This document shows, one piece after another, positions 4,971 to 7,860 of a stretch of 7,860 nt of DNA. Every line of letters starts with the position of its first letter. Position 1 is the stretch's first letter. Under the pieces are notes generated by a model. The model saw only the letters and a list, made by a program, of their open reading frames with translations, was not told the DNA's origin and did not search any database. This stretch comes from a bacterium (lineage in GTDB: Bacteria; Patescibacteriota; Microgenomatia; UBA1400; PJMF01): the NCBI GenBank assembly GCA_017431585.1, contig JAFRKU010000068.1, forward strand, positions 1 to 7,860, given 5' to 3'. The position numbers and the translations under genes are program-made.

Positions 4971-6302
4971 ATGTCATATCATCTTGTCTGCGGACTCGAA
5001 ATCCACACCGAACTCAAAACCAAATCCAAAATGTTTTGCGGTTGTAAAAACGACCCCTTCAATGCCCCCGCTCCCAATACCTACACTTGCCCGGTGTGTT
5101 TGGGTATGCCTGGCGCCTTGCCGGTGGCCAACGCTCAAGCCATCGAGTGGACGGTCAAATTAGGCCTACTTTTGCACTGTCGCATCCATCACGACTCCAA
5201 ATTCGATCGCAAAAACTATTTTTATCCCGACTTGCCCAAAGCCTACCAAATTTCCCAGTACGACCTACCTTTTTGCTACGACGGTTACGTGGATACCGAG
5301 TTTGGCCGCGTCCGTATCAATCGCATTCACCTGGAAGAAGACACCGCCAAACTCACCCACACCACTCTGAATAGCAAAAAAGTCACCCTCATTGATTTCA
5401 ATCGCTCCAGCGTACCGCTGGTGGAAATTGTCACCGAGCCAGATATCACCAGTCCCGAGCAAGCCAAAGCCTACGCCAAAAAAATCCAGGAGGCCGTGCG
5501 CACTTTGGACATCGGCGATGCTGACTTGCAAAAAGGCCAAATGCGTCTGGAAGCCAATATTTCCTTGCAAACCGACAGCCAAAAAGCCGCTGGTCAGTTG
5601 CCCGACTACAAAGTCGAAGTTAAAAATATCAACTCTTTCAACTTCATGGCTCAAGCCATCGACTACGAAGTCAAACGTCAGTCAGCGCTGCTGGACCAAG
5701 GCCAAACGATTGCCCAAGAAACCCGCGGTTTCGACAGCACCAAATCGATCACATTTTTACAACGAACCAAGGAAAATGCTGCGGACTATAGGTATTTCCC
5801 TGATCCAGATTTACCAGTGATCCACCTGGATGACGCCCAAATTGAAGCTTGGCGGGCGCAACTGCCTGCCGACCGCGACGCCCACGCTGCCGCTTGGCAA
5901 ACTCAATACGGCATCGAGCCCAAATACGCCGCCACCTTTTTAACCCGCGCCAGCACCAGCGCTTGGGCCGATCAATTGTGGGCTGCCGCCACAGCACAAC
6001 AAGTCGACTGCAACAAACTGGCCAACTACCTGGTCAACGGCAAGCTCGCCTACCAGGAAACCGCCGAGCCACAAGCGATTGTCACCGCTTTCCAAAAAGC
6101 GACCGCCACCGCCAGCACCAGTGATGACGAATTACTCGCCCTAATTGATCAAGTGCTCACTGCTCACCCCGCCGAAGTGGAGCGCTTTAAAGCCGGCGAC
6201 AAAAAGTTGCAAGGCTTTTTCATGGGCCAAATCATGCGCACCGCCGGCCAAAAACTGGATGCGGGACAAGTCAATCAGCTCTTGGCGTCGCGCTTGCGCT
6301 AG
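4971..6302 (+). CDS. gatB: aspartyl/glutamyl-tRNA amidotransferase subunit B
   Basis: This encodes 443 aa, somewhat shorter than the common ~475. GatB binds the misacylated tRNA, phosphorylates the Glu/Asp side chain with ATP and amidates it with ammonia from GatA. Visible features are GLEIHTELKTKSKMFC (8-23), a four-cysteine zinc site CGC...CPVC (C23, C25, C40, C43), the invariant FDRKNYFYPDLPKAYQISQ, VTLIDFNRSSVPLVEIVTEPD, KGQMRLEANIS, VEVKNINSFNFM and the DYRYFPDPDLP motif. A C-terminal GatB/YqeY tRNA-binding tail follows (VERFKAGDKKLQGFFMGQIMRTAGQKLDAGQVNQLL). The shortening appears to lie in the helical linker between the kinase-like core and the tail (about 295-365). It is the last gene of the operon and its final 32 bp overlap the convergent membrane-protein gene. 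Confidence 0.97.
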   Translation: MSYHLVCGLEIHTELKTKSKMFCGCKNDPFNAPAPNTYTCPVCLGMPGALPVANAQAIEWTVKLGLLLHCRIHHDSKFDRKNYFYPDLPKAYQISQYDLPFCYDGYVDTEFGRVRINRIHLEEDTAKLTHTTLNSKKVTLIDFNRSSVPLVEIVTEPDITSPEQAKAYAKKIQEAVRTLDIGDADLQKGQMRLEANISLQTDSQKAAGQLPDYKVEVKNINSFNFMAQAIDYEVKRQSALLDQGQTIAQETRGFDSTKSITFLQRTKENAADYRYFPDPDLPVIHLDDAQIEAWRAQLPADRDAHAAAWQTQYGIEPKYAATFLTRASTSAWADQLWAAATAQQVDCNKLANYLVNGKLAYQETAEPQAIVTAFQKATATASTSDDELLALIDQVLTAHPAEVERFKAGDKKLQGFFMGQIMRTAGQKLDAGQVNQLLASRLR

Positions 6303-7860
6303 CCACCGCCGGGATCAGCCACCACGTGGTGGCTGCATACTCTTGCCAGCGCGCCTCGTCTATTTGCGCCGCCTTATCATTGAGGATATACATATCCGTC
6401 GGCGACTGATCGTCCACCCGCAAACGTGTGTACAGCCGCGGCAAATAGTCGTGTATCATCGCCCCCATGAAATCATTGTCATTGTTGCTTACTAAATAAA
6501 CAAACTCTGGCGGCTTAGTTTCCATCGTTTTGACAAAATCCTCTCGCAGTGCCGGCACCGCCCAGCCCCAGCTGAAATGAAAGTTTTGCCGATCACCGAA
6601 AGGCACGCCCGCCAACATATTAATGTAGCCATATCCTTCCTCACCCGTCCACAAGCGATCCCCAGGGTCCGCCAGTACACCCAGCGCGCGCGCCACCGCT
6701 TCACTCGCCGCATAGCCAGCTTCATAATCCGCCCACCGCGTATCCGGTAGCCGCCACCAGCCGCCCGCTAGTACCAGCCCCAGTGCCAAGCCGCCGCCCA
6801 CCAAGCATCGCCCCCAGCTGCGCCACATATACACACTCAGCGCCATCATACCCCACCAGCCCACCACTTGCGGATACAAATGAAACCCTTCCCACCACAC
6901 CACAGGCGCTCGCCACACCCGCAGATTCAGCGTCGTCACCAGTAGGTATACTATTATATATGCTCCCAAGCTCCGCCACCGCCGCTGCCAGGCCAGTCGC
7001 CCAGCCGTAGCCACCAGTAGCACGCTAACAATTATCCACCATGCGTCGCTGGCCGTGCGAAAATGTGCCGCCGCCCAAAAAGGATAGCTCAGATAAATCC
7101 CCCACACTTGACTCAAAGCCGGTCCATCGTAAACCTGTCGCCACGCCGTCAAATAGTTACCAATCGTCCCCGTCCACCACTCGCCAGGCGTCACATACAG
7201 GCACAAAGCCGCCGCCAAAGCCAGCACCGTCACCACCGGCAGCGCAATCCGCTGCCAGCGCGCCCGCTCGGGCCAGACGTGCCACACGTAAATCGCATCC
7301 ACCGCCAGCAAAAATGGTCCCAACGGCAGCAAATTAAACACCCCCCACCAGTTGGCCAGTCCCAAAAGCAAGCCATCGCTCCACGCCGGCCACTCTCGTG
7401 GTCGGCGGCACACCTCTGGCCACCACCACTCGCCCAGCAGCAGTACACACGTCGCCACCGCTGGCAAACACAAACTCTCCGCCAGCACGTAACCAGCGCA
7501 ATACCAGTAAGACAAACCCAAAGTCGCCACCGCCACCACCCCGCCGCGCGTGCGAAACCGAACTATCAGCGCCGCGCCCCACGCCAGCAAAAACGCATTC
7601 ATCGCTAGCCGAATATCGCTGATCATCACCAACATATTACTCCGGCGCGCCAGCGCCCCCACCAATGTCCCCACCAGCACCGGCAGCGGCTGATGAATAG
7701 TCACCACGTCCCGGTACAGACGCCCGCCGGTTTGCGCCAAAATCGTCCCCACCGCCACGTGATCCGTTTCGTCCCAAAAGGGAATATTTAAAGCAAAATG
7801 GCGTGACACCAGCAAAAATGCGGCCCCCAAAATTCCCCAACTTACCAACCACACCCCCAA
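6271..7860 (-). CDS. polytopic membrane protein, GT-C glycosyltransferase-like, 5' end cut by window
   Basis: The visible part is 529 codons. About ten hydrophobic segments rich in Trp, Leu, Val and Ala span the first ~375 residues. Between TM1 (about 2-19) and TM2 is the loop LNIPFWDETDHVAVG...GGRLYRDVVTIHQPLPVLVG. The acidic pair D30-E31 and the 'YxD....H.PL' segment recall the catalytic loop of PMT/ArnT-type GT-C enzymes, which transfer sugars from polyprenyl-phosphate donors outside the membrane. A soluble C-terminal part (about 376-529; DPGDRLWTGEEGYGYINMLAGVPFG..., PPEFVYLV) resembles the outer domain of such proteins. Donor and acceptor cannot be told. The frame is still open at the right edge with only a TTG there, so the true start is probably outside. 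It ends TGA at 6273-6271, inside gatB. Confidence 0.75.
   Translation of the reverse strand: MGVWLVSWGILGAAFLLVSRHFALNIPFWDETDHVAVGTILAQTGGRLYRDVVTIHQPLPVLVGTLVGALARRSNMLVMISDIRLAMNAFLLAWGAALIVRFRTRGGVVAVATLGLSYWYCAGYVLAESLCLPAVATCVLLLGEWWWPEVCRRPREWPAWSDGLLLGLANWWGVFNLLPLGPFLLAVDAIYVWHVWPERARWQRIALPVVTVLALAAALCLYVTPGEWWTGTIGNYLTAWRQVYDGPALSQVWGIYLSYPFWAAAHFRTASDAWWIIVSVLLVATAGRLAWQRRWRSLGAYIIVYLLVTTLNLRVWRAPVVWWEGFHLYPQVVGWWGMMALSVYMWRSWGRCLVGGGLALGLVLAGGWWRLPDTRWADYEAGYAASEAVARALGVLADPGDRLWTGEEGYGYINMLAGVPFGDRQNFHFSWGWAVPALREDFVKTMETKPPEFVYLVSNNDNDFMGAMIHDYLPRLYTRLRVDDQSPTDMYILNDKAAQIDEARWQEYAATTWWLIPAVASASATPRAD
6316..6335. repeat. perfect 20-bp palindrome just past the gatB stop
   Basis: CAGCCACCAC is followed directly by its exact complement GTGGTGGCTG. 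It starts 14 nt after the gatB stop codon and lies inside the last codons of the convergent membrane-protein gene. As RNA it would form a GC-rich hairpin from either strand. No T-run follows on either side, so it is not a textbook intrinsic terminator but could end or stabilise the gat transcript. Confidence 0.6.

Noticed and set aside
5265..5654. Minus-strand 129-codon open frame inside gatB, and similar long frames opposite gatA, gatC and the tail-anchored gene.
   Set aside because: They are antisense shadows of strongly recognisable or codon-biased genes, with no domains or initiation signals.
7063..7608. Plus-strand 181-codon frame opposite the membrane-protein gene.
   Set aside because: Arg/Pro/Gln-rich sequence typical of the complement of a Trp/Leu/Val-rich membrane protein; no recognisable motif.

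Overview
The window looks like part of a small, streamlined bacterial genome, most plausibly a Candidate Phyla Radiation (Patescibacteria) organism. This is inferred from several things: tightly packed genes, first cistrons whose start codon sits exactly where transcription should begin (no leader and no Shine-Dalgarno), an AAA+DUF4143 ATPase, and a short tail-anchored protein with the helical 'GxTxxxI...W' N-terminal module often seen in that group. No gene here fixes the taxon. The standard genetic code appears to be used, with TAA and TGA stops.

Left region (1-651): a 5'-truncated remnant of a mutS-like gene runs off the left edge on the minus strand. It is followed by about 225 bases in which I recognise nothing, then a minus-strand tRNA-Gly(CCC) with its own extended -10 promoter. 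The next 240 bases hold two copies of a hairpin-forming repeat. The second copy is a 14-bp-arm dyad that touches the -35 box of a perfect TTGACA-17-TATAAT promoter.

Central region (652-2045): an AAA ATPase with a DUF4143 C-terminus, apparently translated from a leaderless mRNA. Two further copies of the same hairpin repeat follow it, so the gene is bracketed by four same-direction repeat copies.

Main operon (2046-6302, plus strand): a tail-anchored protein of unknown function, a membrane-anchored FKBP-type prolyl isomerase, then gatC, gatA and gatB. Gaps are 5 nt or less, or the genes overlap. GatCAB amidates Glu-tRNA(Gln) and/or Asp-tRNA(Asn). The first cistron, and possibly the FKBP gene, look leaderless, whereas gatA and gatB have good Shine-Dalgarno sites. 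The FKBP gene also has a strong internal Shine-Dalgarno before an in-frame ATG exactly at the start of its catalytic domain, so it may yield both an anchored and a soluble isomerase.

Right region (6271-7860, minus strand): a polytopic membrane protein resembling GT-C (PMT/ArnT-like) glycosyltransferases converges on gatB and overlaps its end by 32 bp. A perfect 20-bp palindrome lies just past the gatB stop. Its 5' end probably extends beyond the window. In the stretches counted, the plus strand carries more C than G on both sides of the change in gene orientation.
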